A DNA stretch of 46,243 bases, taken from positions 1-46,243 of the IMG/VR virus record IMGVR_UViG_3300025913_000062, one strand, 5' to 3'. The translations under genes and the position numbers were made by a program. Every line of letters starts with the position of its first letter. Positions within the stretch are counted from its first letter, which is position 1. This document shows positions 1 through 8,939 of the stretch, one piece after another. The notes beneath the pieces were generated by a model. That model was not told the DNA's origin. It made no database searches and was given only the letters and a program-made list of their open reading frames with translations. Source of the stretch: a virus.

Positions 1-145
1 TCATTTCCTTGTGGGGAAAAGGAGAAAAACCGCCGTTAGCTCCCCTGACTGCCCGGCGGGGTTCGAATTTCCTCGTTGCTTGGAACCTTTTTCTGGTTCC
101 AGAAGCGTGCGAGAAAAAGCAGCACGAACAGCAGAGGCCCGATCC
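1..145. repeat. Terminal redundancy, left copy
   Basis: These bases reappear at 46099-46243. By eye the copies differ only by AA versus GG at 19-20 and by one C fewer in the C run near 42-45 in the right copy. The stretch covers the 3' end of the holin gene and its terminator. It joins the holin operon to the gene starting at 46096, so the map closes into a circle of about 46.1 kb. A contig-end overlap from a circularly permuted headful-packaged genome is the simplest reading; a true short terminal repeat is less likely. Confidence 0.85.
25..59 (-). terminator. Rho-independent terminator after holin gene
   Basis: Read leftward, CCGCCG (59-54) pairs with CGGCGG (35-30), and a run of five T follows (29-25). 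The hairpin overlaps the last codons and stop of the holin gene. It may limit transcription into the surface-type protein and endolysin that follow across the map junction. Confidence 0.55.
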
Positions 146-335
146 ATGCCGGGATACTGTCATGCAAAAATGGCGGCAATGCGTCTAGCGCGTCCTTCAT
201 GGCATTCGGAACAGCCGTCAAATAAGCGACGAGACCAGCGAATACGGCAGCGAGCCGCATGGACCAAAGCCGCCACCAAACGCGCCATGCCGGCACGAAA
301 CGTCCGTCAGCCCATTCCTTAAATTTTCTCAACAT
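36..335 (-). CDS. Putative holin (two-TM, DUF7940-like)
   Basis: A 99-residue protein with a Trp- and Arg-rich N-terminus (FVPAWRVWWRLWSMR). A first hydrophobic segment covers about residues 27-44 and a second about 62-80 (IPAWIGPLLFVLLFLARFW), followed by a charged tail. Size and layout match small phage holins of the DUF7940 kind, which open the inner membrane at lysis. On the circular map it sits just before the surface-type protein and the SAR-type endolysin, which supports a lysis role. The ATG at 335 overlaps the end of the upstream gene by 17 bp. A simple membrane protein of other function cannot be excluded. Confidence 0.6.
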   Translation of the reverse strand: MLRKFKEWADGRFVPAWRVWWRLWSMRLAAVFAGLVAYLTAVPNAMKDALDALPPFLHDSIPAWIGPLLFVLLFLARFWNQKKVPSNEEIRTPPGSQGS

Positions 336-813
336 GGTCAGGCCCTTTGAATACTGTTATGCCCTGTCTTTCTTTTACGCTCACTTCCGACTGCACACGC
401 TGCACCTCGTTGGCGATCGTGCCTTCGCTTTCCGCGAGACGACGCATCCGGTTAAGAAATGCACGCGCATTGCGTTCAGCGTTTTCCCGTTCGTCAGGTG
501 ATGACGCCGACAAAAGCGCGTCGAGGTGATCGAGCGCTTGTTGAAAATGGAAAAAATGCCGTTCAAGCTTGCGCAGGGTATTAGTTTCCTTGCGCATGTC
601 GTCCAATTCGCTGCGAAGAACGGCCATCTCGGCGCGAGCGCTTTGCAGCAGCTCGAACGTCAATTCGTCGCGGTGAATTTCAAGGCGATCGTGCTTATCG
701 GCCTGCTTCTCTTTCTGACTGACCCGATAGCGATAGGCCGCGCTGCCCCAAGTGATCGCATTCGTTACGGCCACAAAAGGAACAAGCTTGATCAAGTCCA
801 GAAGGATGTTCAT
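319..813 (-). CDS. Membrane-anchored coiled-coil protein
   Basis: The chosen start is the ATG at 813, which overlaps the preceding stop as ATGA. The product is 164 residues. A short N-terminal hydrophobic stretch (NILLDLIKLVPFVAVTNAI) is followed by a long charged helix rich in Glu, Arg, Lys and Leu from about residue 35 to 140, likely coiled coil. The layout resembles an inner-membrane spanin, but a clear Rz/Rz1 pair exists at 44.4-45.0 kb. Its neighbours are a multi-TM protein and the holin, so it may belong to the lysis or membrane module. I recognise no family. Confidence 0.6.
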   Translation of the reverse strand: MNILLDLIKLVPFVAVTNAITWGSAAYRYRVSQKEKQADKHDRLEIHRDELTFELLQSARAEMAVLRSELDDMRKETNTLRKLERHFFHFQQALDHLDALLSASSPDERENAERNARAFLNRMRRLAESEGTIANEVQRVQSEVSVKERQGITVFKGPDHVEKI

Positions 814-1343
814 CGCGGGCTGTCCACTGCGCAAGGCGATTGATGAGCATCGTCCACGCGCAGCACCCCGCCAAAACTAAGGCGATAAGACAGGCAGCGA
901 ATAATATTGGATGCCTGTCCACACCCGTTACTCCCAGCGAATAAGCACGCAACTTCGACTATAAAGGTAGCGTCTAACCATCCGCTATAGAGAGGATAGT
1001 CGAAAATCCCTACTTCATAAGTCGCATGCAGGACGATTTGTACGATATAGAGAATGACAAGACTGATACCCCACATACGATCATGGGCTTTTGTAAATAC
1101 GTAGATCGCTGTAATAGCGTCTCCCGCACCCCAAAGCTCGATCGGATCGACCTGCACTTGAAACAAGTCGAATATGAGTTGTGCCGGCTTGAACTGCCCC
1201 CAAAACGCAGATTGGAACCAAATCCAATTCAACGCAAGAGCTATTGATGAAGGCAATACGCGCCTACGTTCATCAACAACGTCGCGTGCCGCAAAAAACA
1301 GCACAACAGCGCAAGCTATAAAGGCTGTCCAAGCCGGCATCAT
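810..1343 (-). CDS. Integral membrane protein, unknown function
   Basis: The 177-residue product has hydrophobic segments near residues 5-19, 32-50, 90-110 and 123-137, so three or four membrane passes are likely. The last 35 residues are polar with several Cys. Two ATG codons lie in tandem at the start, and GGAGG is placed about 11 nt upstream. Its stop overlaps the next gene as ATGA, which supports both calls. It lies between the ejection cassette and the holin. I do not recognise a family. Confidence 0.6.
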   Translation of the reverse strand: MMPAWTAFIACAVVLFFAARDVVDERRRVLPSSIALALNWIWFQSAFWGQFKPAQLIFDLFQVQVDPIELWGAGDAITAIYVFTKAHDRMWGISLVILYIVQIVLHATYEVGIFDYPLYSGWLDATFIVEVACLFAGSNGCGQASNIIRCLSYRLSFGGVLRVDDAHQSPCAVDSPR

Positions 1344-1346
1344 TTC

Positions 1347-1523
1347 TTAGTGGCCTCCCGGCGTGCCGGTCGTCGGCGGCTTATCTCCACCACCGCCACC
1401 AGACTGTGGCTCGACAGTGCCGCTCTTCGGACAGGCTGTGTCGTGGATCTCCTGCAGGGATGCAGCAATTTCCGGCGTTGGCGCCTGCTGAATAGCTGCG
1501 GCGATCAGTGCGCAAAAATTCAT
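1347..1523 (-). CDS. Small hypothetical protein, Gly/Pro-rich tail
   Basis: The ATG at 1523 is preceded by AGAAAGG. The product is 58 residues. Residues 1-15 are hydrophobic (MNFCALIAAAIQQAP) and the C-terminus is low complexity (QSGGGGGDKPPTTGTPGGH). It lies 13 nt downstream of the transglycosylase gene and 3 nt before the membrane protein gene, so it is in the late operon. No function can be assigned. Confidence 0.5.
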   Translation of the reverse strand: MNFCALIAAAIQQAPTPEIAASLQEIHDTACPKSGTVEPQSGGGGGDKPPTTGTPGGH

Positions 1524-1536
1524 TTCAAATCCTTTC

Positions 1537-4455
1537 TTATCCGGCCACGTTCGGGACATAGCCCTGCGTTTCAGCCGGTAGCGCACTCATAACAAGATTT
1601 CCGTTGGCGTCGAGCGCCCGATTCACGGCACCTTCGCCGGCATTATACGCCGCTGCGGCCTTTTGCGTATCGCCACCATATCGATTGAGCAGATGGGCGA
1701 CATGCACGGTCCCGAGCAGCTTATTATATGCCGGGTCATATTGCAGGGCAATTGGGTCGTAAGGGACGCCAGCGCGCGCCGCTGCTTCCTTCGCGGTGTC
1801 CGGCGTCATTTGCATGATCCCGATCGCGCCGGCTTTCGACGTCAGAGGCTTGCCGTTTTTGTCGAATTGTTTTCCGCCGCTTTCCTGCTGTTGATGCTTG
1901 TTGACGAAATCCAGAAACTGAGGATCGTCGTTGTCGTAAATATGCTGCAGAGCGGGCATATACTGCGACTGTGACGGATCGACGGCACCCGGCTGCGACA
2001 TGAGCGTGTAGCCGCTCGCGGGCTGGATTTCCTGAGGCGTTTGAGCCGGTGCTGGCGCCTGTTGAGTATCAACCATTTGCGGCGGAATTCCGGGCGTTTG
2101 AGCCGGTGCTGGCGCCTGTTGCGAATCATCCTGTTGAGGCGTCGCTGCCGGAGCAACCTGCGGCGCCAGAATATTGCCGACATTGAGCGACTGCAAAAGC
2201 CCTTTGCCCTGGTCAGTACGATTGAGCAGATTGACGGCAAGCTGCGTCTGGCGGGGATCTTGCGAAAAAAGCATATCCGCGAGTTGACGTGCCTTGGCTT
2301 CCGGAAGAATTGTTGCCTGCGCAATATTCTTGAGAAATTTCGCCTTCGTCGTCGCAAAGGTGTGTGGGCTCAAGGCCAGGAGGCCACCGGCAAGATCCTC
2401 CGGAGAAAGCGCGTTCCCTTGGCTGCTCTGCGCTGAGCGCATAGCCGACGACAAGGCTTCCGCGCTATTGGCTTGTGCGCCGGCCGCCTGAGAAATCTGG
2501 TCGGCTGCATTTTGTCCGAGATTTTCAGCAAGGGCAGGCTGTCCGCCGCGCGCAATATCGATCGTAGTGGCAAGCGCTTTAGTGGGCGTCGTGGAAAAAT
2601 CCGAACCCAATGCATTTGCCTGACCTACCTGACGGCCGGCAACGCCTTCCTCACTGTCGAACGCATTGCGGACAAGCTGCCCTTGGCGCTGATTTGTGCC
2701 TACCTGAATGTCATCGCGCAGTGTGCCTTTGTTGCCGGCCTGCATGCCTTCGATCATCCTCGATCGAGACGCGAAAGCATCCCGCATCCGGGCAGCCGCA
2801 TCGGCCGCGTCCGGCACATTCTGCTGCAAAACGCCCGTCAAATGATCGATGGCATTGGCCGCGTTCCGTCCGTCAATGCCGCCTTTCGCAGCATCGTCGC
2901 CTAGGTCGGAAATCATATTCGTCACGTCCTGCACGGTAATCGGCTGGCCGTCCTGCAGGCGCCGACGCAGCGAGCCGCTCACCGAACGAATAGCAGCCGA
3001 AACTTCCGGATCACTTTCGGTCATCGAATATGTCGTCTGACCCGGAATTGTCCTCATGACAGGCTGATTATTCTGGTCGAGCAAAGGCTGTCCGGTTTCC
3101 GGATTGGTGACAGGAACCTGTCGGGCTGGTGAGGTATTGGCGACAGGGTGCTGCGGCAAAAGATCGTCGAGATTATCAACCACGGGCGCATTGTCGTGCG
3201 GAGCCATGATCAAATTCGCTTCGGTGCGACGGAACGTCTGCATATCGGTCGGACTGTTCGAGGCACGGTAGGCCAAGGCAGCGTCGCCAGGAGCGCCCAC
3301 ATGCTGAGCATTTGCTCCACCACGCGCATTGGCAAGATCCCGCACCATCTGACGTTGCGTCAAAATCTTTTGCGGACCTGTTGCAGCGTTGACGACATCC
3401 TGCATTTCAGGCCCGACATTAGCTCCGCGCGCTTTGATCGCGTTCGAGACTTGATCGACGATCGGGTCTCGGCCGGCAACTGTATTCTGGATCAGCTTGT
3501 TACGATCGGCAAGCGGCAGCAGCTCGAACAATGTCGGCTCCGCGCCCGTCTGCTGGCGAAAAGTGTCCAGGCGAGCTTGCATGTCGCCTACCGTGGCCTT
3601 CGTAAAGCGCTTAAGATAGCTTCCGGCGTTGGTGAGGCCAAGGATATCGGCGGCAGGCTGCGCAATGAATTTCTTGGCGGCGGTTCCGAGCCCCTGCAGG
3701 CCTCCGCCCGCGACTGCGCCCGTCACGGCCCCGACAGTCGGGCTTTCGCCCTGCCCTGCGGCCTGAGCTGCACCTGTAGCGCCGCCGACAACGGCAGCAC
3801 GCCCGACATTCTTGACTGCTTGTCCGCGCTTAAAATCGGTGAGCGCCTGCAGGACGTTGCCGGTTCCTCGGATAATCTTGCTGCCAGATGCAGCGAGACG
3901 CGTTCCTGCAGCACGCAAACCGGCCGCTTCGGCATTTCCCGACGCCACGGAAGACGCGATCGTGCCGAGGACATTTCCCGATACGCTCCGGCCGGCCTGT
4001 GCGTCGGTTGCAGCACGCTCACGGGCAAGCTGATCTTGGTAGCTCGAACCTTTTCCGAACTGTTCGGTGCCATAGCCTTGGCGCGCCATTTCAGGCGTGA
4101 CACCAACTTTCGGCCCATAATAATCCAGGGCCGCTTTCACGCGATCGGGAATACCGTAGAGCGCCTTGCTGGCGCCGGCTTCCGCCGACGCTGCAAAATC
4201 CTTGAGGCCATCGAAGAAACCGCCACCGGACGCCGGGGCTTTCGCCGCGACTGCAGCCTTGGCGGCATTCTGTACGCCTTGCTGCCGCGTCTGCGTCGGA
4301 ACGCCTGTCCGGCCGCCGTCGATATTGCGAATGCTCTGACCCGGAAAATCCTTGTTGGCACGCGCAATAACTGTCCCCGGCGTGGCATTGTCGGGAACAT
4401 TGTTATAGACGTGCGTCGTGCCGTCAGCGAAAGTGAGCGTGACATTGCGCGGCAT
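1537..4455 (-). CDS. Ejected virion protein with C-terminal lytic transglycosylase domain (P22 gp16 position)
   Basis: A 972-residue protein. The N-terminus (MPRNVTLTFADGTTHVYNNV) is a small domain seen on other ejection proteins. The middle is long, Ala/Gln-rich and helical, as expected for a protein that passes through the tail. Residues about 850-972 form a soluble lytic transglycosylase domain: QQESGGKQ with the catalytic Glu near 858, then GAIGIMQMTPDTAKEAA and AAAYNAGEGAVNRAL. It would cut peptidoglycan locally so that DNA can cross the cell wall. It is last of four genes in the P22 order gp14-gp7-gp20-gp16. The gp16 correspondence rests on position and domain, not on an alignment. Confidence 0.88.
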   Translation of the reverse strand: MPRNVTLTFADGTTHVYNNVPDNATPGTVIARANKDFPGQSIRNIDGGRTGVPTQTRQQGVQNAAKAAVAAKAPASGGGFFDGLKDFAASAEAGASKALYGIPDRVKAALDYYGPKVGVTPEMARQGYGTEQFGKGSSYQDQLARERAATDAQAGRSVSGNVLGTIASSVASGNAEAAGLRAAGTRLAASGSKIIRGTGNVLQALTDFKRGQAVKNVGRAAVVGGATGAAQAAGQGESPTVGAVTGAVAGGGLQGLGTAAKKFIAQPAADILGLTNAGSYLKRFTKATVGDMQARLDTFRQQTGAEPTLFELLPLADRNKLIQNTVAGRDPIVDQVSNAIKARGANVGPEMQDVVNAATGPQKILTQRQMVRDLANARGGANAQHVGAPGDAALAYRASNSPTDMQTFRRTEANLIMAPHDNAPVVDNLDDLLPQHPVANTSPARQVPVTNPETGQPLLDQNNQPVMRTIPGQTTYSMTESDPEVSAAIRSVSGSLRRRLQDGQPITVQDVTNMISDLGDDAAKGGIDGRNAANAIDHLTGVLQQNVPDAADAAARMRDAFASRSRMIEGMQAGNKGTLRDDIQVGTNQRQGQLVRNAFDSEEGVAGRQVGQANALGSDFSTTPTKALATTIDIARGGQPALAENLGQNAADQISQAAGAQANSAEALSSAMRSAQSSQGNALSPEDLAGGLLALSPHTFATTKAKFLKNIAQATILPEAKARQLADMLFSQDPRQTQLAVNLLNRTDQGKGLLQSLNVGNILAPQVAPAATPQQDDSQQAPAPAQTPGIPPQMVDTQQAPAPAQTPQEIQPASGYTLMSQPGAVDPSQSQYMPALQHIYDNDDPQFLDFVNKHQQQESGGKQFDKNGKPLTSKAGAIGIMQMTPDTAKEAAARAGVPYDPIALQYDPAYNKLLGTVHVAHLLNRYGGDTQKAAAAYNAGEGAVNRALDANGNLVMSALPAETQGYVPNVAG

Positions 4456-4464
4456 TTTTCCACC

Positions 4465-5964
4465 TCACCAATTCGAAACGGATGGCTGCGAGGCTTTTCG
4501 GCCTGCCCCGGCCGGCGCCTTGATCGTGCGCGATGCAGCTTGCCCTGGCACGGCCTGCGGCTTTTCTCCCGATTGCAGTGCAACGTTATAGGCATCCCGA
4601 TATTGCTGAATAGCCTGCTTCGCAGTATCATAGGTCATCGTCATAGGGTCGGGCAGACGTTTACGCTGGATTTCCTGCTCGAAACGGGTGCGTGTCGCAG
4701 CACCGGGCAAACTCGAAAGCAAATCCGACTGCAACGTACCAAGATTTTTTTCGAGCAGCACACGTTCTTGCGCAGCGGCATTGCCGAAATGCGCGCCAAT
4801 TGTCTGACCAAGCACAGTTCTGCCAAGCCCAAGACCGTCTTCTCCCGCCAAAGCATTCATATGATGCAGGCGGTCAAAGCTTTGCTCAATATTCCCTAAC
4901 GTCGACAACGCAGCTTGAGCGCTAGCAGCTTGCGGACCTTTTCCCGCCGCTTTCGCGGCGAGAGCATCAGTTTGAGCTTTATTTTTATCAATTTCGGTCT
5001 GAACTTTTTGCTGATTGAGCGCGCCTGCCGATCCGGGAAGCGCCGCAACCTTCGTTGGCGTGCCGTTGGCGTCTGTTCCGGTCGCAACTTCGTCGGTGCC
5101 GAGTTTGCCCTGAATGACGCGGCTGGTAATCGGCTGCGCACTGTGAACGCCCCGCGTAACAAGCACGTTGCCGTAATTGTCCGTCTTGATCGTGTCAGCC
5201 GGCGCGAGGCCACCGCTATCGACCTGCTTGAAATTTCCCTTGTTGGAAACCTGCCCGAGAACCTGCTTCCCGGTTGCCGGATCGGTAAACCAAATCGGCT
5301 GCGTCCCGTAAATTTCCTTGTTCGGGTCTGTGGCCGAAAAGGCATCCAGAATTGCCGGATTTTTATCGTATTGCGAACCGAACAAGGCGGCGATATTCGG
5401 CGGCACATTCAAGGCCTGCGCGGTCGCCGCGATTGCCTGATGCGGATCGGCGCCCCCAGCGATTGCCGCCTTTACGCCATTGGCGAATTGCCCGACGATG
5501 CCGTTTTGAGCGACATTGGTCGCGACACCTGTTTGGCGGATATCCGCTTGCTTTGCCTGATTGTCGAGCGCGTTAGCCTGCTGATTTTGCGCAGTAGCTA
5601 CGCGCTGGTCCAGATAAGGCTGGTATTGTGCCGGAGCGCCTCCGACATTCGCCAGGACATCCGAAATACGGCCAATCGTATCGACAAGCGACATACGCTT
5701 GCGAGGCATATTGCCGCCGGGCGCACTTTCGTCGGGAAGCTGCTGCGGCTGCAGATAATTGCCTGGACTGGCATCGGGGGCAGGAACGGCGGATGAAGGC
5801 TGCATATTGCCCATATCGGCGCCAAGCGTCTGCAGCACGTTGGTCGTGTTCTGCTGTTGTGGCATGCCGAGCGAATAGTTGCCTTGCGTCGGATCATAAG
5901 GCGCTGCGCCGAGATTTCCCGGATTGGTGAGCGACGGAAAAAGCTGATCGAAGCTGCTAGCCAT
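4465..5964 (-). CDS. Internal virion (ejection) protein, P22 gp20 position
   Basis: The ATG at 5964 (MASSFDQLFPSLTNPGNLG) comes right after the upstream stop, giving 499 residues. Composition is rich in Gln, Ala, Asn and Pro, with helical Ala/Gln runs around residues 110-180 and 320-450 and no recognisable catalytic domain. Size, composition and position between the gp7-like and transglycosylase genes fit the large ejection proteins of P22-like phages. The longer frame opening at 6015 would overlap the upstream gene and has no support. Confidence 0.7.
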   Translation of the reverse strand: MASSFDQLFPSLTNPGNLGAAPYDPTQGNYSLGMPQQQNTTNVLQTLGADMGNMQPSSAVPAPDASPGNYLQPQQLPDESAPGGNMPRKRMSLVDTIGRISDVLANVGGAPAQYQPYLDQRVATAQNQQANALDNQAKQADIRQTGVATNVAQNGIVGQFANGVKAAIAGGADPHQAIAATAQALNVPPNIAALFGSQYDKNPAILDAFSATDPNKEIYGTQPIWFTDPATGKQVLGQVSNKGNFKQVDSGGLAPADTIKTDNYGNVLVTRGVHSAQPITSRVIQGKLGTDEVATGTDANGTPTKVAALPGSAGALNQQKVQTEIDKNKAQTDALAAKAAGKGPQAASAQAALSTLGNIEQSFDRLHHMNALAGEDGLGLGRTVLGQTIGAHFGNAAAQERVLLEKNLGTLQSDLLSSLPGAATRTRFEQEIQRKRLPDPMTMTYDTAKQAIQQYRDAYNVALQSGEKPQAVPGQAASRTIKAPAGAGRKASQPSVSNW

Positions 5965-5965
5965 C

Positions 5966-6649
5966 TTACAGCGCTCCGTAATTGACAGTCGCGTAGCCGT
6001 TGACGGTCGGGCCAAGAGCCCACGGACGCAGCTTCTCGACTTCGTCAGCCATCACACCGGTATAGCGAGGGCCGCCCGCCTTGTAGCGGAACGAATATTT
6101 TCCAAGGCCATCGGAGAATTCTCCGATTTTGCGAATTGCCGTCTTCAAGCGACGATCCGAGAAAATTGACGCAATGCCGCCGACTGTCGACGCGATCGAG
6201 CCGAGCGTGCTGGGAGAACCTCCCGTGCTGGTGCTGGACGACGTATTGCCGGTATTGGCGATAAGGCCACCAGCCTGCAACCCGAGGCCAGACAAGCCGG
6301 AAAGCTGCTGCAGGTAATTGTTGTAATATTGGCTGTTGAGCTGCGTCCCGTAATTTCCGAGTGCCTTGGTCGTCGAGCCGGAATTGAGCAGCCCGGATGC
6401 CGCCCCTTGGCCCGTCAGGTTCTGCGACAACTGTTTCATGGCGCCTGCATAGCCGGCCCTCTGCAGATAATTGCTATAGGCATCATTCGCCGCGCCCGTA
6501 TTTCCCGAGCCCGTCAGGAGCGACGACAGGATATTATTCGCTCCGGTTCCCTGTCCTACCTGCCCGCCGTAATCCGACGTGATCAGTGCATTGTTGACGT
6601 TACCTGACGTCGAGGTGGACTTTGCAGGCTTTGGGGACAGAAAGCTCAT
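5966..6649 (-). CDS. Ejection protein with C-terminal SDRRLK chaperone-like motif (P22 gp7 position)
   Basis: The 227-residue product has an Asn/Ser/Gly/Gln-rich N-terminal 145 residues. It ends in a module starting SDRRLKTAIRKIG at about residue 164 and continuing GVMADEVEKLRPWA. This resembles the S74-type intramolecular chaperone motif found at the end of many phage virion proteins. The start overlaps the preceding stop as ATGA. Place in the cassette suggests a gp7-like DNA-ejection protein; whether the C-terminal module self-cleaves cannot be judged here. Confidence 0.7.
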   Translation of the reverse strand: MSFLSPKPAKSTSTSGNVNNALITSDYGGQVGQGTGANNILSSLLTGSGNTGAANDAYSNYLQRAGYAGAMKQLSQNLTGQGAASGLLNSGSTTKALGNYGTQLNSQYYNNYLQQLSGLSGLGLQAGGLIANTGNTSSSTSTGGSPSTLGSIASTVGGIASIFSDRRLKTAIRKIGEFSDGLGKYSFRYKAGGPRYTGVMADEVEKLRPWALGPTVNGYATVNYGAL

Positions 6650-7071
6650 TGGATTTTACCTTCCCACATTTCACGGGACATGACGAACAATTCGCAATCG
6701 CCATGCTCTGTTGATCGGATGCCGCCGCTCCGGCCGCCGACAAGACGGGCATGCATGCGGGCGTGGCGGAGATGAACGGGGGTGAGGCCGAAAATCAAAT
6801 CGGCCATGCGATCCTTGAACATCGCAGCGAAAGCCGCGCGCGACGCCTCAACGGCTCGCCGGCCTCTCGACTTGTAGAGAAAATGGACTTCATACGCCGT
6901 TCCGCCGTCACCGACGAACAGCGAAATATCCTCGCCGTCGACAATGACGTGATTTTCCGGATCGGCGAGAATGGCAGCGCCTGACATGCCGCGATTGAGC
7001 GGACTATTGTCGATTGCTGAAATGATGAAATCCCGCCCCTGCATGGCCTTTGAACCCTGGATGCCCTGCAT
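6646..7071 (-). CDS. P22 gp14-like, DUF2824/GNAT-fold virion protein
   Basis: A 141-residue protein. The centre (AYEVHFLYKSRGRRAVEASR, then FGLTPVHLRHARMHARLVG) has the look of the acetyltransferase-like fold of DUF2824 phage proteins, the family of P22 gp14, which acts in virion completion or ejection. The order after it (gp7-, gp20-, gp16-like) matches P22. Start is uncertain: ATG codons at 7071 and 7044 are both possible and neither has a strong ribosome site. Real acetyltransferase activity is doubtful in this family. Confidence 0.65.
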   Translation of the reverse strand: MQGIQGSKAMQGRDFIISAIDNSPLNRGMSGAAILADPENHVIVDGEDISLFVGDGGTAYEVHFLYKSRGRRAVEASRAAFAAMFKDRMADLIFGLTPVHLRHARMHARLVGGRSGGIRSTEHGDCELFVMSREMWEGKIQ

Positions 7072-7155
7072 TCCCGGCGGGGCTATAGGATCGGCGCACG
7101 AAGGCGGCGGGAGCTAGGCGAAGGTCTATGGGAAATCCCATGGACATGTCAAGAC

Positions 7156-8100
7156 TTATACGGCTGTTCCAGTCAGCGAAAAATAAGGGCATGACCCTAC
7201 AAGATTAGGCGTGCCGGAACGATTATAGCCGAAAAATATACCAACCCTGTTTGGCGGATTTGCAAGAAACGCAGTAATCGATTCAGAGCCGAACAGCGCC
7301 CATTGCTTACCGTCTGCACTGAGATAGTAGAATATCGTCGGTCCAGTTTTCACAAGTCGGAACCAATGAACGGTTCGATTAAATAACTGGAACCCGACTG
7401 TTGCACCGCCGGAAAAACTATTCAGTGAATTAAATCGATCGTTTGTTACGGCTTGAGTATTGTCTTGTTTAAAGGTGACAATACGGCCGCCAATACCGTC
7501 ATGAATGTATAGGCCGAAATAAGAGAAATTGGCCGTTGTCAAGAGGACATCAAGCTTTACCTTGAAATCCCAATCGCCTGTTGGTGTTGTAAGCGTACGA
7601 TATGCTCCGCGAATATTATCGCTGCCCGATGCCGCACCGCCATCGATCAGCAAACCCGCATCTGTGTCATCAACAAGCCCAAGCTGCGTGGCGACGCCGC
7701 TTTCCAGTGTCAGACTTGCGGCAGTCGGAGGTTGCAGCCACCAGGGCGCGCCGCCTCCGCCACCGGAGCCATTCGCCGCGACAGTCACGCGACCAAACTC
7801 GTCAACGGTAATATCCGCGTTAGTGTAACTTCCCGGAACAACGCCGCTATCCGCAAGGCCAATAGTCAAGTCGGATGAAAAATTTCCGCCGCCTGTCAGC
7901 TCTCCGGCGTCTGTATTGATATTGCGTTGCGCTGCCCAATCATCAATAAGCTGCTGCGCTTGTGCTGTTGTAATACCGGCGCTGATATCAATCGAGCGCT
8001 CTTGCGCCCAACGCATCATAAACAGCGTCGGCGTGCCGTCAGGATTGACAATCCGCTGATTACTCGGCAGCGGCGATATGTTGGAGCGATCGTCACTCAT
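7156..8100 (-). CDS. Tail fibre or host-contact protein with lectin-like C-terminal domain
   Basis: A 314-residue product. The N-terminus has NPDGTPTLFMMRWAQE, close to a pattern seen at the start of phage tail appendage proteins. Residues about 60-125 contain a Gly-rich linker (ANGSGGGGGAPWWLQP). The C-terminal 190 residues look like a concanavalin-type beta sandwich (WDFKVKLDVLLTTANFSYFG, then HWFRLVKTGPTIFYYLSADG), typical of carbohydrate-binding domains. It overlaps the gp10 C-part gene by 8 bp and ends the tail block, where P22-like phages carry needle or spike genes. Receptor binding is inferred. Confidence 0.6.
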   Translation of the reverse strand: MSDDRSNISPLPSNQRIVNPDGTPTLFMMRWAQERSIDISAGITTAQAQQLIDDWAAQRNINTDAGELTGGGNFSSDLTIGLADSGVVPGSYTNADITVDEFGRVTVAANGSGGGGGAPWWLQPPTAASLTLESGVATQLGLVDDTDAGLLIDGGAASGSDNIRGAYRTLTTPTGDWDFKVKLDVLLTTANFSYFGLYIHDGIGGRIVTFKQDNTQAVTNDRFNSLNSFSGGATVGFQLFNRTVHWFRLVKTGPTIFYYLSADGKQWALFGSESITAFLANPPNRVGIFFGYNRSGTPNLVGSCPYFSLTGTAV

Positions 8101-8938
8101 CGTTCATCTGCAAACTATCAATGCGGGTCAGAATTCCATTATCGACAATCCGGAATAGCCTGCCTGGATTGGTAATCTGCCCCAGCGAATACCAGCGATA
8201 GTCGAAATCGTGAGTGTCCGGCTGAGCAGTGATCGTATCGGCACTATCGAACGTCTGGCCTTGATCGTCCGAATAATCGAGGCGAACGAAAGGCGTAAAA
8301 TCATTCGCGGAAAATCCGTAATTATCGCCACTCAGAAACAGGACATAGCAGGGAAATGCCTCGCGACCGTTTGCCAGAACCTGACCCATAACAATCCGTT
8401 CGAAATCCAGCTGTTGCGCTGCATTCAGATAGTCAGGGCTATCGTCGAAAGGCTGTTCCGGATTGAGGAAATACAAAAGGCCCCATACGTCATCGCCAAC
8501 GACAACGTCCGATCCATATTGATAAGCGAGCTGCTGCGCGCCTACCCAATTGCAGCCGGTATTGGCGCGCCAGAACGGAAGATCCTTCGACGTCCATTCA
8601 ATCCATTGCTGCGAATAAACGTCGTAGATCAGCGTTTCCGTGTCGCCGAGACGAATAACGTAAAAATCATGTCCATGCAGCGTGAACGTAAAAACCCGTA
8701 TATTCGGGTTCTGCGTGCGTCCCTTGCAAACGACAAACTGCGAAATTTGCGTAGCCCGAACGGAATGGATCGAGCGCACCGTCATTGAAAAAGCAGCCTG
8801 CGTTGCGGCTACATTCTTCGATGGCACATTGAACGGTGCAAGCGCAAAAAACTGTCCGACATGCGCATGCTCTGCCGACTGGTGAACGGTCGCAAGGATA
8901 AATCCTTGATCCGCATTGATACCTACGGAAGCCGCCAT
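8093..8938 (-). CDS. gp10-like packaged-DNA stabilisation protein, C-terminal part as a separate gene
   Basis: 281 residues. From about residue 82 it reads like the second half of the P22 gp10 propeller: HGHDFYVIRLGDTETLIYD, a Trp-rich stretch (QQWIEWTSKDLPFW) and a tail with LDYSDDQGQTFDSA. The gene at 10021-11286 resembles the first half and stops near where this begins. Residues 1-80 have no clear gp10 counterpart. The start lies next to the stop of the lectin-like gene. P22 gp10 plugs the portal channel; here the plug may be built from two chains. The homology is judged by eye. Confidence 0.55.
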   Translation of the reverse strand: MAASVGINADQGFILATVHQSAEHAHVGQFFALAPFNVPSKNVAATQAAFSMTVRSIHSVRATQISQFVVCKGRTQNPNIRVFTFTLHGHDFYVIRLGDTETLIYDVYSQQWIEWTSKDLPFWRANTGCNWVGAQQLAYQYGSDVVVGDDVWGLLYFLNPEQPFDDSPDYLNAAQQLDFERIVMGQVLANGREAFPCYVLFLSGDNYGFSANDFTPFVRLDYSDDQGQTFDSADTITAQPDTHDFDYRWYSLGQITNPGRLFRIVDNGILTRIDSLQMNDE

Positions 8939-8939
8939 T

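Noticed and set aside
81-101. Hairpin TGGAACC/GGTTCCA inside the holin gene
   Set aside because: Seven-base dyad within coding sequence with no matching context; could be chance.
695-952. 85-codon minus-strand frame with a lipobox-like LVLAGC
   Set aside because: It overlaps two coupled genes (810-1343 and 319-813) that are joined by ATGA, and its second half is an out-of-frame copy of the next gene. A small lipoprotein here is possible but less likely.
3148-4899. 583-codon open frame on the plus strand
   Set aside because: Antisense to the transglycosylase gene; the translation is Arg/Cys/Ser-rich with no domain.
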